Assembly: GCF_003605435.1 (NCBI RefSeq)
Contig: NZ_QXQB01000001.1
Span: forward strand, 1,426,001-1,490,000
Source: Paenibacillus pinisoli
Lineage (GTDB): Bacteria > Bacillota > Bacilli > Paenibacillales > Paenibacillaceae
Direction: 5' to 3'
DNA length: 64,000 bases
Under the pieces are notes generated by a model. It saw only the letters and a list, made by a program, of their open reading frames with translations, did not search any database and had not been told where the DNA came from. A program made the position numbers and the translations under genes. Within the stretch, counting starts at the first letter, position 1. Every line of letters begins with the position of its first letter. Of this stretch, positions 7,700 through 16,897 are shown piece by piece.

Positions 7700-7896
7700 G
7701 CAAAAAATCTCCAAAGACTTAGATCGCTCCCTCTTCCAAGGACTGAATTTATCTTCCCGCTATGCAGCCATCCCTAATGGCAAATCTGCAATTCCAGTAA
7801 CTGGTAGTAAATTTCATCAAGTACGACCACTATATCATCTTCCATATCAGCATCATTACCCCTATGAAATTGCCATATTCCATCATCACCATCATG
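7700..7896 (-). pseudogene. C-terminal remnant of a small immunity-type gene
   Basis: Directly after the stop of the gene at 7897, the minus strand reads HDGDDGIWQFHRGNDADMED and DIVVVLDEIYYQ. A frame shift follows, then TGIADLPLGMAA, a TAG stop, and REDKFSPWKRE. This matches the pattern of a widespread small-protein tail in which GxWQF is followed by an acidic stretch, a hydrophobic helix, then ADLPLGWxATR and PWKR. At least one frameshift and one nonsense mutation separate the parts. The N-terminal half is missing. I cannot name the family with certainty. Confidence 0.5.
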
Positions 7897-8280
7897 TTAT
7901 AGTTCCTCAATTGACAAAACTTCAACTGATTTGCAGTAAAATTTCATTATGTCATTTTCATAATCGTGAACGTAATACCTTTGCTCATTATCCCATTTAT
8001 GATCTCCCATATCCGTTATATTAAACCCCATTATTTGATTGAATGCTCCGCCAAATCCTGAAAGACTTAAAGATTTAACTTCATGGAATTTTAGCAAGAG
8101 CCTATGCTTTTTAATTTCGGTAGTAGAGTCTAAAATATATCCTATTTCTAAGTAGGATACCTCATCATAATATTCGTTATAATCAATATAGTAACTAACA
8201 CTTACAACCAATCTTACGTCTTTCACTCTGAAAAAGGGCAACTTATCAATGATATAGTGATAGTTTTTTATGAATTCCAT
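7897..8280 (-). CDS. Hypothetical immunity-type protein, paralogue of the gene at 4173
   Basis: This 127-residue protein begins MEFIKNYHYIIDKLPFFRVK and ends RYYVHD, then FYCKSVEVLSIEEL. The same layout (N-terminal NNY/KNY motif, central strands, YxVHD, FxCxSxExxxxEE tail) is seen in the gene at 4173, so they are diverged duplicates about 3.3 kb apart. The ATG follows AGGTGATGT. The stop codon is immediately followed by a remnant of a different gene, so the region downstream has been rearranged. The immunity function is inferred from the neighbourhood; no partner toxin is visible. Confidence 0.7.
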   Translation of the reverse strand: MEFIKNYHYIIDKLPFFRVKDVRLVVSVSYYIDYNEYYDEVSYLEIGYILDSTTEIKKHRLLLKFHEVKSLSLSGFGGAFNQIMGFNITDMGDHKWDNEQRYYVHDYENDIMKFYCKSVEVLSIEEL

Positions 8281-8329
8281 ACATCACCTGCTTACTATTT
8301 GTGTAATTGAATCCATTTAGCGCTGACCT

Positions 8330-8525
8330 TACTTTGAACTTTAGCTCTCTAATTGCTTCTTTTTGTCCAAGTTAGCATCAAACCTATCCAATAATAGTTC
8401 TAACACTGAAATATCCATTCCATGTATTTGATAATATGAACAATCAAAAGGGGTTGCCGATTGAATGGTGACATCGCACCTCCCCAGTCAATTTCTAAAT
8501 TCACTTACCATATTAACCCGTTAAA
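8330..8525 (-). pseudogene. Possible remnant of another small gene
   Basis: The minus strand carries two short frames. One reads DWGGAMSPFNRQPL. The other, shifted, reads PFDCSYYQIHGMDISVLELL and then LDRFDANLDKKKQLES before a stop. They could be one frameshifted C-terminus. Nothing else in this gap between 8281 and 8540 looks coding. Support is weak and the call rests on amino-acid texture only. Confidence 0.25.
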
Positions 8526-8540
8526 TGATACGCAGCGCAT

Positions 8541-9188
8541 TCAAGTTTCTAATTCACAACAAACATTTTCATCGAACCAGATGTCTTCTGCTGTATCGGT
8601 GATATAAAGTCTAAACCCGCATGGCAAAGCAAAATACTTTAATAAGTCCGGTCTTTTAAAGGCAATATGAAAGTAATGCACATTCATTAATGAGTCTGTA
8701 TTGTCATCATATAAATCTGTTGTCAGCCACCAACCCGTCAAGTGCTCGGGAGAAGAGTATCTTACTGCGTCAATACCCAACCCTTCATAAACCCCTTTTG
8801 AAATGACAATGTTTTGGCTAAATTGCGGAAAAACCGGACTAACATCATAAATCCTACATATCTCTTCTTGCTCTCTAATGACTTTGCTTGCATAACTAAT
8901 ACCTTCTGTAAAGCCTTCTCCATTATCTTTCGCTTCTTGTATAGTCAATACAGCTGTAGAAGAATTAATAAGTTTTACTAGCCAGGAGTAGTAGGAAATA
9001 GTTTGATCCGGTTTGATTTGCGGTTTATAATCGATGCAATAGTCAATAAAGTACTTTAAAAACCTCATGCAATCCTGATTATTTCCTTGATTGAGTATTT
9101 TTACATCATAGCCAGTCAGTGGCGATAAGTTAGTAGTTCTCAAATAACTTCCTTCAGTGTGTATTTGAATATTCCTATAAGCCTTCAT
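8541..9188 (-). CDS. Hypothetical protein, Imm33/DUF2185-like C-terminus
   Basis: This 215-residue protein has a C-terminal part that reads NIVISKGVYEGLG, then TGWWLTTDLYDDN, and KRPDLLKYFALPCGFRLYI. That resembles the DUF2185/Imm33 pattern, in which VSKxVLEG is followed by a GW turn, an acidic segment and a final hydrophobic SPxG motif. The N-terminal 100 residues are not recognised. The ATG follows AGGAGAAAAACGA. It is the first gene of the immunity-type cluster in reading direction. An immunity role is plausible but unproven. Confidence 0.6.
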   Translation of the reverse strand: MKAYRNIQIHTEGSYLRTTNLSPLTGYDVKILNQGNNQDCMRFLKYFIDYCIDYKPQIKPDQTISYYSWLVKLINSSTAVLTIQEAKDNGEGFTEGISYASKVIREQEEICRIYDVSPVFPQFSQNIVISKGVYEGLGIDAVRYSSPEHLTGWWLTTDLYDDNTDSLMNVHYFHIAFKRPDLLKYFALPCGFRLYITDTAEDIWFDENVCCELET

Positions 9189-9284
9189 TCGTTTTTCTCC
9201 TATAATTGCATCGCTTGTCTATGCCCTTCACTCATCAATTTTCCAATCTCACTGCTATCGTACCATAAACTTCCTACGTACAAG

Positions 9285-9330
9285 CAAAAAAAGACACTTT
9301 CTGAACTCCTAAAATAGTTCAGACAGTGTC
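9285..9330 (-). terminator. Strong intrinsic terminator after yvyE
   Basis: GACACT and CTGAAC arms pair with GTTCAG and AGTGTC around a short loop, and the minus strand then runs into TTTTTTT. It ends the pgi-yvyE transcript and marks the border between housekeeping DNA and the immunity cluster. Confidence 0.8.
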
Positions 9331-9337
9331 TTCATTT

Positions 9338-9970
9338 TCACTCACCCTCAATGTAATACCGTTCCTCACCCGTGCGAATGATGGCCTGGCCTTGCGTGAG
9401 ATCGGTCATCCACGCGATAAAGGCGTCCGCTTCCGGCACCTCCGGCAAGCACAGGACGATGACTTTGTCGCTGAACTCCGTCCCGCCAAGGCGCGTGCCG
9501 CGGCCGTGAAGCTCGTTCTCAAGCTTCCCGTACCACGTATAGTCAACCTCGACGTACACTTCCCGGTGCAAGACGAGCTCGATCTCGTCCGCCGCCTCAA
9601 TGCCAGCCACCGCCCCGTCCGTATAAGCACGGACAAGGCCGCCAGCCCCCAGCATAATACCGCCGAAGTAGCGGGTAACGACGACTGCGACGTTTTTGAG
9701 GCCTTTGTTCTTGATGACCTCAAGAATAGGCTTGCCCGCCGTGCCGCTTGGCTCCCCGTCATCGGAGGCCTTCTGGTGCTGGTCGCGCTCGCCGACCATA
9801 TAAGCGGAGCAGTTATGGGTGGCGGTGCGGTGCAGCCTCTTTATCTCTTCGATAAAAGCGACTGCCTCCTCCTCCGTCTCCACAGGCTTCGCATGGCCGA
9901 TAAAGCGGGATCGCTTGATCACGACCTCCGCATTCGCTTCCGCTCTAACCGTCCTGTATCTCTTCAGCAT
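9338..9970 (-). CDS. yvyE: YigZ/IMPACT family protein YvyE
   Basis: This 210-residue protein has an N-terminal UPF0029/Impact domain: RSRFIGHAKPVETEEEA, then THNCSAYMVG, SDDGEPSGTAGKPIL, and VVTRYFGGIMLGAGGLVRAY. A short C-terminal DUF1949 ferredoxin-like domain follows (YTWYGKLENELHGRG). The family is conserved in bacteria and eukaryotes; the yeast and mammalian members affect the Gcn2 pathway, and the bacterial role is unclear. Length is normal for the family. It lies 27 bases after pgi and is probably read with it. Confidence 0.92.
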   Translation of the reverse strand: MLKRYRTVRAEANAEVVIKRSRFIGHAKPVETEEEAVAFIEEIKRLHRTATHNCSAYMVGERDQHQKASDDGEPSGTAGKPILEVIKNKGLKNVAVVVTRYFGGIMLGAGGLVRAYTDGAVAGIEAADEIELVLHREVYVEVDYTWYGKLENELHGRGTRLGGTEFSDKVIVLCLPEVPEADAFIAWMTDLTQGQAIIRTGEERYYIEGE

Positions 9971-9997
9971 AAGCCGAATGCTCCCGGCCGGCGCCGA

Positions 9998-11347
9998 TTA
10001 CAGGCGAGCTTCAAGCTCGGCTTTTTCCTTCTCGAAGCCAGGCTTGCCCAGCAATGCGAACATGTTCTTCTTGTACGCTTCAACGCCCGGCTGGTCGAAT
10101 GGATTCACGCCCAGCAGGTAGCCGCTGATGCCGCAAGCTTTCTCGAAGAAGTAGACCAGGTAGCCGAATGTGTATGGCGTCATGTCGGCAATGTTCACGA
10201 TCAGGTTCGGAACTTGACCGTCTGTATGTGCAAGAAGCGTACCTTCGAACGCTTTTTTGTTGACAAAATCCATTGTTTTGCCCGTCAGGAAGTTCAGTCC
10301 GTCCAGGTCGTCCGCGTCATGCTGGATCGTGATATGCTCCGCTACTTCGCCAACTTGAATAACCGTTTCGAAGATGTTGCGGTTGCCTTCCTGGATGAAT
10401 TGGCCCATGGAGTGCAAGTCAGTCGAGAAGTCGACGGACGCAGGGTAGATGCCCTTGTAATCCTTGCCTTCGCTCTCGCCGTACAGCTGCTTCCACCACT
10501 CCGATACGAAGTGCAGGGAAGGCTCGTAGTTGACGAGAATTTCTGTTGCTTTGCCTTTGCGGTACAGCGCATTGCGCACTGCAGCGTATTGGTAAGCTTC
10601 GTTCTCAGCCAGGTTCGGGTTCGCATACACCGCGGATGCGTCAGCAGCGCCTTTCATCATGGAATCGATATCGATGCCCGCAACAGCGATCGGCAGCAAG
10701 CCAACAGCCGTCAGAACGGAATAACGTCCGCCTACGTCGTCCGGAATAACAAAGGACTCATAGCCTTCTTCGTTCGAAAGCTTCTTCAGAGCGCCCTTCT
10801 CCTTGTCCGTAGTCGCGTAGATGCGCTTGCGCGCCTCTTCCTTGCCATATTTCTTCTCCAGCTCAGCGCGGAAAATGCGGAATGCAATCGCAGGCTCCGT
10901 CGTTGTGCCGGATTTGGAGATAACATTGATCGACCAGTCTCTGCCCTCAAGCAATTGCAACAGATGCGTTACATATGTAGAGCTGATATTGTTGCCAGCG
11001 AACAGCACTTGAGGCGTCTTGCGCTGTTCCTTCGACTGCACGTTGTAGAACGAATGCGACAGCATCTCGATCGCTGCGCGCGCGCCCAGATAAGAGCCGC
11101 CGATGCCGATCACGATCAGCACTTCGGAATTGCTTTGAATTTTCTCCGCCGCTTTCTTGATGCGCGCGAACTCTTCTTTATCGTAATTCGAAGGCAGGTC
11201 GATCCAGCCCAGGTAATCCGAGCCTGCGCCTGTGCCGTTATGAAGCTGGTCATGCGCCAGACGAACTTGATCCGTCAAATAATCGATTTCATGCTGTCCA
11301 ACGAAAGACAACGCTTTGCTGTAATCGAACTTTACCGTATTGCTCAT
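9998..11347 (-). CDS. pgi: Glucose-6-phosphate isomerase
   Basis: This 449-residue enzyme interconverts glucose-6-phosphate and fructose-6-phosphate in glycolysis and gluconeogenesis in the cytoplasm. Visible features are [16 protein letters not shown], the sugar-phosphate loop [15 protein letters not shown], the region [18 protein letters not shown], and the C-terminal [19 protein letters not shown] with the catalytic lysine. Length matches the short Firmicute type of about 450 residues. The ATG follows AGGAGGTTGTTATCACG. Antisense frames up to 697 codons long over this region are shadows. Confidence 0.97.
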   Translation of the reverse strand: MSNTVKFDYSKALSFVGQHEIDYLTDQVRLAHDQLHNGTGAGSDYLGWIDLPSNYDKEEFARIKKAAEKIQSNSEVLIVIGIGGSYLGARAAIEMLSHSFYNVQSKEQRKTPQVLFAGNNISSTYVTHLLQLLEGRDWSINVISKSGTTTEPAIAFRIFRAELEKKYGKEEARKRIYATTDKEKGALKKLSNEEGYESFVIPDDVGGRYSVLTAVGLLPIAVAGIDIDSMMKGAADASAVYANPNLAENEAYQYAAVRNALYRKGKATEILVNYEPSLHFVSEWWKQLYGESEGKDYKGIYPASVDFSTDLHSMGQFIQEGNRNIFETVIQVGEVAEHITIQHDADDLDGLNFLTGKTMDFVNKKAFEGTLLAHTDGQVPNLIVNIADMTPYTFGYLVYFFEKACGISGYLLGVNPFDQPGVEAYKKNMFALLGKPGFEKEKAELEARL

Positions 11348-11377
11348 CGTGATAACAACCTCCTAAAATGTACAAAG

Positions 11378-11404
11378 CTGCCGCGTCCGATAAGAACGCG
11401 GCGT
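11378..11404 (-). terminator. Hairpin between the DUF420 gene and pgi
   Basis: GCCGCGT and ACGCGGC pair around a nine-base loop. The following T-run is weak (AGCTTTGT on the minus strand), so termination would be partial at best. Confidence 0.4.
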
Positions 11405-11494
11405 TCAACTTTTCATTAAGAATAGCGAATAATCATCCCAAAAACAAGCTTATCGTACGTGAAATCTAAATGAAGACGATGTATCTTCAGGGGC

Positions 11495-12016
11495 TTAATA
11501 GTACGGTGAGATCATCAGATAGACAATAACGCCCGTCAAGCTTACATATAGCCAGATCGGCATCGTCCAGCGCGCGATTTTGCGGTGCTTCTCTACCTGG
11601 CCCGAGATGCCTCTCGCCAGCGAGAGCAGCGCAAGCGGCACAACAACAATCGCCAGTACGATATGCGTCAGCAGAATAAAGAGATAAATGGACTTCAGAA
11701 TGCCTTCGCCGCCATAAGGCGTCGATTCCGTCAAGTAATGGTACGTGACATAGGACACCAGGAACAGCGTCGTCGTCCCGAAGGCAAGCCCGATAAAGGT
11801 ACGGTGCATGCGCACGTTCTTTTTCATTATAGCCACTAAAGCAACAAGCAGCGCCAGGAACGTAAAGCTGTTGAAGATCGCGTTCAGCAGCGGCAATATC
11901 TTCACGTCGAATCCAACCTCGCCGTCATAAGCCGGCAGGAAGAACAGAATCGCCACAAGCGCTACAATGACAACCGTGAGCACTGCGACAACCGGGGTAT
12001 AGTTTCTTTGTTTCAT
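11495..12016 (-). CDS. DUF420 membrane protein (CtaM/YozB-like)
   Basis: This 173-residue integral membrane protein has five predicted helices: VVAVLTVVIVALVAILFFL, the NAIFNSFTFLALLVALVAIM stretch, GTTTLFLVSYVTYH, LFILLTHIVLAIVVVPLALL and LYVSLTGVIVYLMI. Histidines at MHRTFI, YHYLTES, LLTHIV and KHRK fit the DUF420 family. Members assist cytochrome aa3 oxidase maturation in some Firmicutes. The frame opens earlier, but AAGGAGG falls between the first in-frame ATG and the one at 12016, so the latter is used. No cytochrome genes are adjacent here. Confidence 0.88.
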   Translation of the reverse strand: MKQRNYTPVVAVLTVVIVALVAILFFLPAYDGEVGFDVKILPLLNAIFNSFTFLALLVALVAIMKKNVRMHRTFIGLAFGTTTLFLVSYVTYHYLTESTPYGGEGILKSIYLFILLTHIVLAIVVVPLALLSLARGISGQVEKHRKIARWTMPIWLYVSLTGVIVYLMISPYY

Positions 12017-12165
12017 CGTGGATAAATCCTCCTTCATAGGTACGCAAGAGACTATTGTACATGCTACTACTTTAGCCCATATGCCCCATGCGGCACAACG
12101 CGAATACGGCCCCGAATGTCACAAAAATCCGACTCTTTTGCATCAGCGGCAGCATGCATATGGAG

Positions 12166-12195
12166 AAGGCCGCATCGCACATGCGATACGGCCTT
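12166..12195. terminator. Perfect-stem hairpin downstream of ppnP
   Basis: AAGGCCG and ATCGCA pair with TGCGAT and CGGCCTT with one mismatch. It sits 15 bases after the ppnP stop. The U-tract is poor on both strands, so it may act as a partial terminator or as an mRNA 3'-end stabiliser. Confidence 0.45.
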
Positions 12196-12209
12196 GTTCC
12201 GATTCCGGC

Positions 12210-12527
12210 TTATTCGTAAATATACGAGCAGCAGTAGTCCGTGACTTCGGCAACTTGAAGCTTGAACTTCGTGTTAGCCGGCACCGTGAACTCACCTTCG
12301 CCTTGAATATGGCGCCATTCTGTCTCGCCTGGCAGCAGCACTTTCAGATCGCCTGCGAGGATTTCCATAATCTCGACGCAATCTGTACCGAACTCATAGT
12401 CGCCCGGCAGCATAATGCCCAGCGTTTTTTTCGTTCCGTCGGCGAAGAGAACCGCGCGGCTTGTGACTTTGCCGTCAAAGTAGACGTTGGCTTTTTTGAC
12501 GACTGTTACATTTTCGAATTGCGACAT
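12210..12527 (-). CDS. ppnP: Pyrimidine/purine nucleoside phosphorylase
   Basis: This 105-residue single-domain cupin has a length typical of PpnP (YaiE). It cleaves nucleosides with phosphate to base and ribose-1-phosphate with broad specificity. Visible family features are [20 protein letters not shown], then [20 protein letters not shown], and [20 protein letters not shown], close to the E. coli pattern. It lies 51 bases downstream of the transketolase stop on the same strand, which links ribose-1-phosphate supply with the pentose phosphate pathway; co-transcription is likely but not shown. Confidence 0.93.
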   Translation of the reverse strand: MSQFENVTVVKKANVYFDGKVTSRAVLFADGTKKTLGIMLPGDYEFGTDCVEIMEILAGDLKVLLPGETEWRHIQGEGEFTVPANTKFKLQVAEVTDYCCSYIYE

Positions 12528-12578
12528 AATGAAGATGCTCCTTTATGATATAGAATCAAGATCCAAGTCAGCCGCGGA

Positions 12579-14597
12579 TTACAGCAAAGCTTTGACTTTG
12601 CTTACGACGTTCTCGACCGTAAAACCGTATTCCTTGATTACGCGGTCGCCAGGAGCGGATGCGCCGAAGCGGTCGATAGCGAGGATATCGCCTTGGTCGC
12701 CTGTGTAGCGCTCCCATCCGAACGGATGAGCCATCTCGATAGCTAGACGAGCTTTCACGTCCGGCAGAATCACGGAGTCGCGGTATTCCTTCGGCTGCTT
12801 CTCGAACAGATCCCAGCTCGGCATGCTGACGACGCGAACTTGAATGCCTTCTTCAGCAAGCGCTTTTTGAGCGGCTACAGCCAGTTGAACCTCGGAGCCC
12901 GTTGCCAGAAGCTGTGCTTGAGGCTTGCCGTCTGCCGCTTCGGATACGACATAAGCGCCTTTGCGCAAGTTCTCGCGAACGCCGTTTACCGTACCTTCAA
13001 GAATCGGCAGGTTTTGGCGAGTCAGCACCAGCGCAACCGGATTCGATTGGTTCTCAGTTGCATATGCCCATGCCGCGGATGTCTCGTTGGCATCAGCAGG
13101 ACGGATAACAGTAAGGCCTGGAATGATGCGGATCGAAGCAAGCTGCTCGATCGGCTCATGCGTTGGGCCGTCTTCGCCGACAGCGATACTGTCATGCGTA
13201 AGCACGTAAGTTACCGGCTGGTTCATCAGGGACGCCAGACGGATAGCCGGACGCAGGTAGTCGGTGAATACGAAGAACGTGCCGCCGAATACTTTGATGC
13301 CGCCATGCAAGCTAATGCCGTTCATTGCCGCAGCCATGCCGAACTCACGAACGCCGTAGTAGATATTGCGGCCGTCGTAGCTGCCTGGTTTGAACTGCTC
13401 AAGGCCTTTAAGGTGAGTCATTGTGGAGCTCTCAAGGTCAGCGGAACCGCCTGCCAGGTTAGGCACGCGCTTCGCCAGTCCGTTCAGCGCATTACCGGAA
13501 GCAACGCGCGTCGATACCGGCTTGTCCTCAGTTGTGTAAGCAGGAAGCTCGGCATCCCAGCCTTCTGGAAGCTTGCCTGCGATCGCCAGCTCGAATTGCT
13601 TCGCAAGCTCTGGATGAGCTTCTTTGTACGAAGCCAGCAGCGCGTTCCACTCGTTATTGGCTTTCTCGCCTGCGCTCTTCACTTCAGCGAAGTGAGCGCG
13701 AACTTCGTCCGGCACATGGAACTGGTGGTCTTCGGACCAGCCGTAGAATTGCTTCGTCAGCTTCGTCTCTTCCGCGCCAAGCGGGGAGCCGTGAGTACCG
13801 CCATGACCGCCTTTGCCGCCCTTGTTCGGGCTGCCGTAACCGATCATGGTCTTCACTTCGATCAGTGTCGGCTTGGACGATTCAGCTTGCGCTTCTGCTA
13901 CAGCAGCGGACAATGCGTTCAGATCATTGCCGTCCTCTACGCGAAGCACTTGCCAGCCATAGCCTTCAAAACGCTTCTGAACCGACTCGGAGTACGACAG
14001 GCTCAGGGCTCCGTCCAGGGAGATATCGTTGGAATCATACAGCACGACGAGCTTGCCAAGCTGCAAGTGTCCCGCCATGGAAGCCGCCTCATGCGAGATG
14101 CCTTCCATCAGGTCGCCGTCGCCGCAGATGGAGTAGGTAAAGTGATTGATGATGTCGAAGCCTTCTTTGTTGTAGACAGCTGCCAGATGCGCTTCTGCCA
14201 TTGCCATGCCTACAGCCATCGCTACGCCTTGTCCCAGCGGGCCAGTTGTTGCGTCTACGCCTGCAGTGTGGCCGAATTCAGGGTGGCCCGGAGTCAGGGA
14301 GCCCCATTGACGGAAGTTTTTCAGCTCATCCATCGGCAAGTCGTAGCCGGAGAGGTGAAGCAAGCTGTATAGCAGCATGGAGCCGTGGCCTGCGGAGAGG
14401 ACAAAACGGTCGCGGTTCACCCAAGTCGGGTTAGCCGGGTTATGCTTCATATTTTTTGCAAACAATTGGTAGCCCATCGGAGCTGCGCCCATTGGCATGC
14501 CCGGATGTCCGGAGTTAGCCTTCTCGATTGCATCAATTGCAAGCGTACGGATTGTAGCGATAGATAGTTGGTCGATAGATTTCTCAGTAACGGTCAT
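12579..14597 (-). CDS. tkt: Transketolase
   Basis: This 672-residue thiamine-diphosphate enzyme moves two-carbon units between sugar phosphates in the non-oxidative pentose phosphate pathway. Features in order: [17 protein letters not shown] near the N-terminus, [17 protein letters not shown], the thiamine-binding [15 protein letters not shown], then [19 protein letters not shown], and the C-terminal domain with [12 protein letters not shown]. Length is normal. The ATG follows AGGAGGATATAGAA. The long plus-strand frames inside it are codon-bias shadows. Confidence 0.97.
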   Translation of the reverse strand: MTVTEKSIDQLSIATIRTLAIDAIEKANSGHPGMPMGAAPMGYQLFAKNMKHNPANPTWVNRDRFVLSAGHGSMLLYSLLHLSGYDLPMDELKNFRQWGSLTPGHPEFGHTAGVDATTGPLGQGVAMAVGMAMAEAHLAAVYNKEGFDIINHFTYSICGDGDLMEGISHEAASMAGHLQLGKLVVLYDSNDISLDGALSLSYSESVQKRFEGYGWQVLRVEDGNDLNALSAAVAEAQAESSKPTLIEVKTMIGYGSPNKGGKGGHGGTHGSPLGAEETKLTKQFYGWSEDHQFHVPDEVRAHFAEVKSAGEKANNEWNALLASYKEAHPELAKQFELAIAGKLPEGWDAELPAYTTEDKPVSTRVASGNALNGLAKRVPNLAGGSADLESSTMTHLKGLEQFKPGSYDGRNIYYGVREFGMAAAMNGISLHGGIKVFGGTFFVFTDYLRPAIRLASLMNQPVTYVLTHDSIAVGEDGPTHEPIEQLASIRIIPGLTVIRPADANETSAAWAYATENQSNPVALVLTRQNLPILEGTVNGVRENLRKGAYVVSEAADGKPQAQLLATGSEVQLAVAAQKALAEEGIQVRVVSMPSWDLFEKQPKEYRDSVILPDVKARLAIEMAHPFGWERYTGDQGDILAIDRFGASAPGDRVIKEYGFTVENVVSKVKALL

Positions 14598-14715
14598 TTC
14601 TATATCCTCCTAAATGTGTGGTTAAGCAAAACTTACATCGTAAGCATCGCTTAAATTCTGTCTAATCTATGGGGTTAATCAGGATAAAAGTTTTTGAATA
14701 TTGTATCACTCGCAA

Positions 14716-15618
14716 TTAATTGAATACAACCGTCTTGTTCTGATGAACCAGGACACGGTCCTCAATATGCCACTTGACGGCGCGCGCAAGAACGACACGC
14801 TCGATCGTGCGGCCAATGCGCTTCAGATCCTCGACATTATCGCGGTGGCTGACGCGCTGTACGTCCTGCTCGATGATTGGGCCGCCGTCCAGTTCCTCGG
14901 TTACGTAGTGAGCGGTCGCTCCGATAATTTTCACTCCGCGCTTGTAGGCTTGCGCGTAAGGCTTGCCGCCTACGAACGCCGGCAGGAAGGAGTGATGGAT
15001 ATTGATGATGCGGTTCGGGAAATGCTCAATGAACTTCGGTGAAATGATCTGCATATAGCGGGCCAATACGATCAGATCCGCTTTGTCCGCAACCAGCTCC
15101 ATCTGCTTGCGCTCTGCTTCCGCCTTCGTGTCCGGCGTAACCGGCACATGATGGAACGGAATGCCGAACGACTCGACAAGTCCGCGCATATCCGGATGGT
15201 TGCTGATGACCATAGCGATATCGGCATCCAGGTCGCCTGCTTGCCATTGCCACAGCAGCTCCAGCAGACAATGATCTTCCTTGGATACCAGAATCGCCAG
15301 ACGCTTCTTGCGGCTTGCGCGGAACGTGTGCCATTTCATCTCGAAGCGGTCAGCCACGCGTGCGAAATCCTCCACAAGCACTGGAAGCTCCTTGTCCAAG
15401 TCATTCAGGTCGAACTCGAAACGAATGAAGAACATGCCGCCTTCCGGATCCATGGTGTATTGGTCGGATTGCACAATATTCGCGCCATGCTCATACAGAA
15501 AATGAGACACAGCGGCTACGATGCCGGGACGGTCCGGACAAGAAATCAGCATGCGCGCGCGTCCGCTCTTATCTTGCGCTCCGTTCGTACGCTGCACTTG
15601 ATTGGATGGAGATGACAT
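14716..15618 (-). CDS. purU: Formyltetrahydrofolate deformylase
   Basis: This 300-residue enzyme hydrolyses 10-formyl-tetrahydrofolate to formate and tetrahydrofolate, adjusting the one-carbon pool for purine synthesis. An N-terminal ACT domain starts at about residue 20 (MLISCPDRPGIVAAVSHFLY). The formyltransferase fold follows, with LAILVSKEDHCLLELLWQW, NHPDMRGLVESFGIPFHHVP, NIHHSFLPAFVGGKPY carrying the catalytic histidine, and GATAHYVTEELDGGPIIEQD with the catalytic aspartate. Length is typical. It stands between tkt and nfo on the same strand, with a 118-base gap to tkt. Confidence 0.96.
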   Translation of the reverse strand: MSSPSNQVQRTNGAQDKSGRARMLISCPDRPGIVAAVSHFLYEHGANIVQSDQYTMDPEGGMFFIRFEFDLNDLDKELPVLVEDFARVADRFEMKWHTFRASRKKRLAILVSKEDHCLLELLWQWQAGDLDADIAMVISNHPDMRGLVESFGIPFHHVPVTPDTKAEAERKQMELVADKADLIVLARYMQIISPKFIEHFPNRIINIHHSFLPAFVGGKPYAQAYKRGVKIIGATAHYVTEELDGGPIIEQDVQRVSHRDNVEDLKRIGRTIERVVLARAVKWHIEDRVLVHQNKTVVFN

Positions 15619-15666
15619 ACGATAATCTTCCTTTTCTATAATGTTTTTTGTAGCTGCATAGATGAA

Positions 15667-16797
15667 TTAAACTTCCTTCAAAAACTCCTTGCCTGCAAAC
15701 CACGTCGTCAGACGCTGATTCACCTGCTCCTCCGCCAGATCTCTGGACAATGCGCCTTCTGCGATGATCATATCATACAGACGCTCCATCGGCTCGCGCG
15801 GATCCGCTTTTTTCGCTTTGGCATCGTTCTTCAGCAGCGTCCACACGTCTAGGATGTATGCACGCGGATCGATCTCCTGCTTGCCGAAGAAATGATGCAG
15901 ACGCTCCACATCTTCCAGGAAGTCTTCACCGAAGCGATTTCTCACTTCACCGCGCAGAAGCGCAATCTCAACCTCGTACATCGGACGAACGGTTTTGTCC
16001 TCTTTGCCGATCCACGGCGTCTCGAGCACGAACGGTCTGCCCTTCAGCGCTTCATGATGAACTACGTTTCGAATAGCGGATTGCCCCAGCCATCCCGCAC
16101 CGATTGGCGCATGGCGGTCTTTGCCCGCTCCTTTTGGATTTTTGCTGTCATTGATATGCACGACTGCGACACGGTCCAGTCCAACGATGCGGTCGAACTC
16201 TTCAAGCACGCCGTCCAGGTCGTTCACAAGATCATATCCCGCGTCATGCATGTGGCATGTATCCATACAAACCGTAAGACGCTCGTTATACGTCACTTTG
16301 TCCATGATTGCGGCGATTTCCTCAAAGCTGCGGCCGATCTCTGTGCCTTTGCCCGCCATCGTCTCAAGCGCGATGTTGACATTGGTATTGCTCGTGCCGG
16401 CCAGCACTTCGTTCAGGCCTTCCGCAATTCTTGCGATGCCGAATTCCGCATCCTTATCGGTATATGCGCCCGGATGCAAGACGATGTTGCGAACGCCGAT
16501 ATAATCGGTACGGCGAATTTCTTCCTGCAGGAAATTGACAGCGAGCTCGAACGTATCTTCCTTGTAGGAGCCCAGGTTAACGATATAGGGCGCGTGAACA
16601 ACGATTTCCTCGATGCCGGCTTTGTTCATAAGCGCCTTGCCTTCTTCGATATATAATGATTCTATCGGTTTGCGCCGTGTATTCTGCGGTGCCCCGGTGT
16701 AGATCATGAATGTGCTGGAGCCGTAAGTCATGGCTTCCTTCGCAGCGGTCTGAAGACCCTTGTCCGAAAATGATACGTGGGAACCTATTTTCAACAT
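15667..16797 (-). CDS. nfo: Deoxyribonuclease IV (AP endonuclease) with C-terminal extension
   Basis: This enzyme cuts the DNA backbone 5' of abasic sites in base excision repair, using three metal ions. Motifs seen: [47 protein letters not shown], the metal-binding [14 protein letters not shown], and [20 protein letters not shown]. Family members usually have about 280-300 residues; this one has 376. The last 80-90 residues, with [19 protein letters not shown] and an Arg/Glu-rich helix, form an extra helical tail of unknown purpose. Start is the ATG after GAAAGGGGCGAAAGTAAC. Confidence 0.94.
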   Translation of the reverse strand: MLKIGSHVSFSDKGLQTAAKEAMTYGSSTFMIYTGAPQNTRRKPIESLYIEEGKALMNKAGIEEIVVHAPYIVNLGSYKEDTFELAVNFLQEEIRRTDYIGVRNIVLHPGAYTDKDAEFGIARIAEGLNEVLAGTSNTNVNIALETMAGKGTEIGRSFEEIAAIMDKVTYNERLTVCMDTCHMHDAGYDLVNDLDGVLEEFDRIVGLDRVAVVHINDSKNPKGAGKDRHAPIGAGWLGQSAIRNVVHHEALKGRPFVLETPWIGKEDKTVRPMYEVEIALLRGEVRNRFGEDFLEDVERLHHFFGKQEIDPRAYILDVWTLLKNDAKAKKADPREPMERLYDMIIAEGALSRDLAEEQVNQRLTTWFAGKEFLKEV

Positions 16798-16845
16798 GTT
16801 ACTTTCGCCCCTTTCGGTTGATCAAACCTTATTTTACAAGGAATG

Positions 16846-16874
16846 TCGAAATAAATCTAGGAATACGCTATAAT
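16846..16874 (+). promoter_or_regulatory. Sigma-A-like promoter of the DUF2621 gene
   Basis: TCGAAA (four of six matches to TTGACA), a 17-bp spacer and a perfect TATAAT precede the gene. The transcript would start near 16881, right at the ribosome site AGAGGTGA, so the leader is very short. Confidence 0.5.
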
Positions 16875-16897
16875 TCATTATAGAGGTGACAGTTACA

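Noticed and set aside
7698..8024. 108-codon plus-strand frame
   Set aside because: Antisense to the immunity-type gene at 7897 and the adjacent remnant; no ribosome site or family pattern.
9326..11419. 697-codon open frame on the plus strand across yvyE and pgi
   Set aside because: It is antisense to two clear housekeeping genes, has no ribosome site or family features, and follows from their codon bias.
12840..14372. 510-codon plus-strand frame inside tkt
   Set aside because: Antisense shadow of transketolase; the sense frame carries all family motifs.
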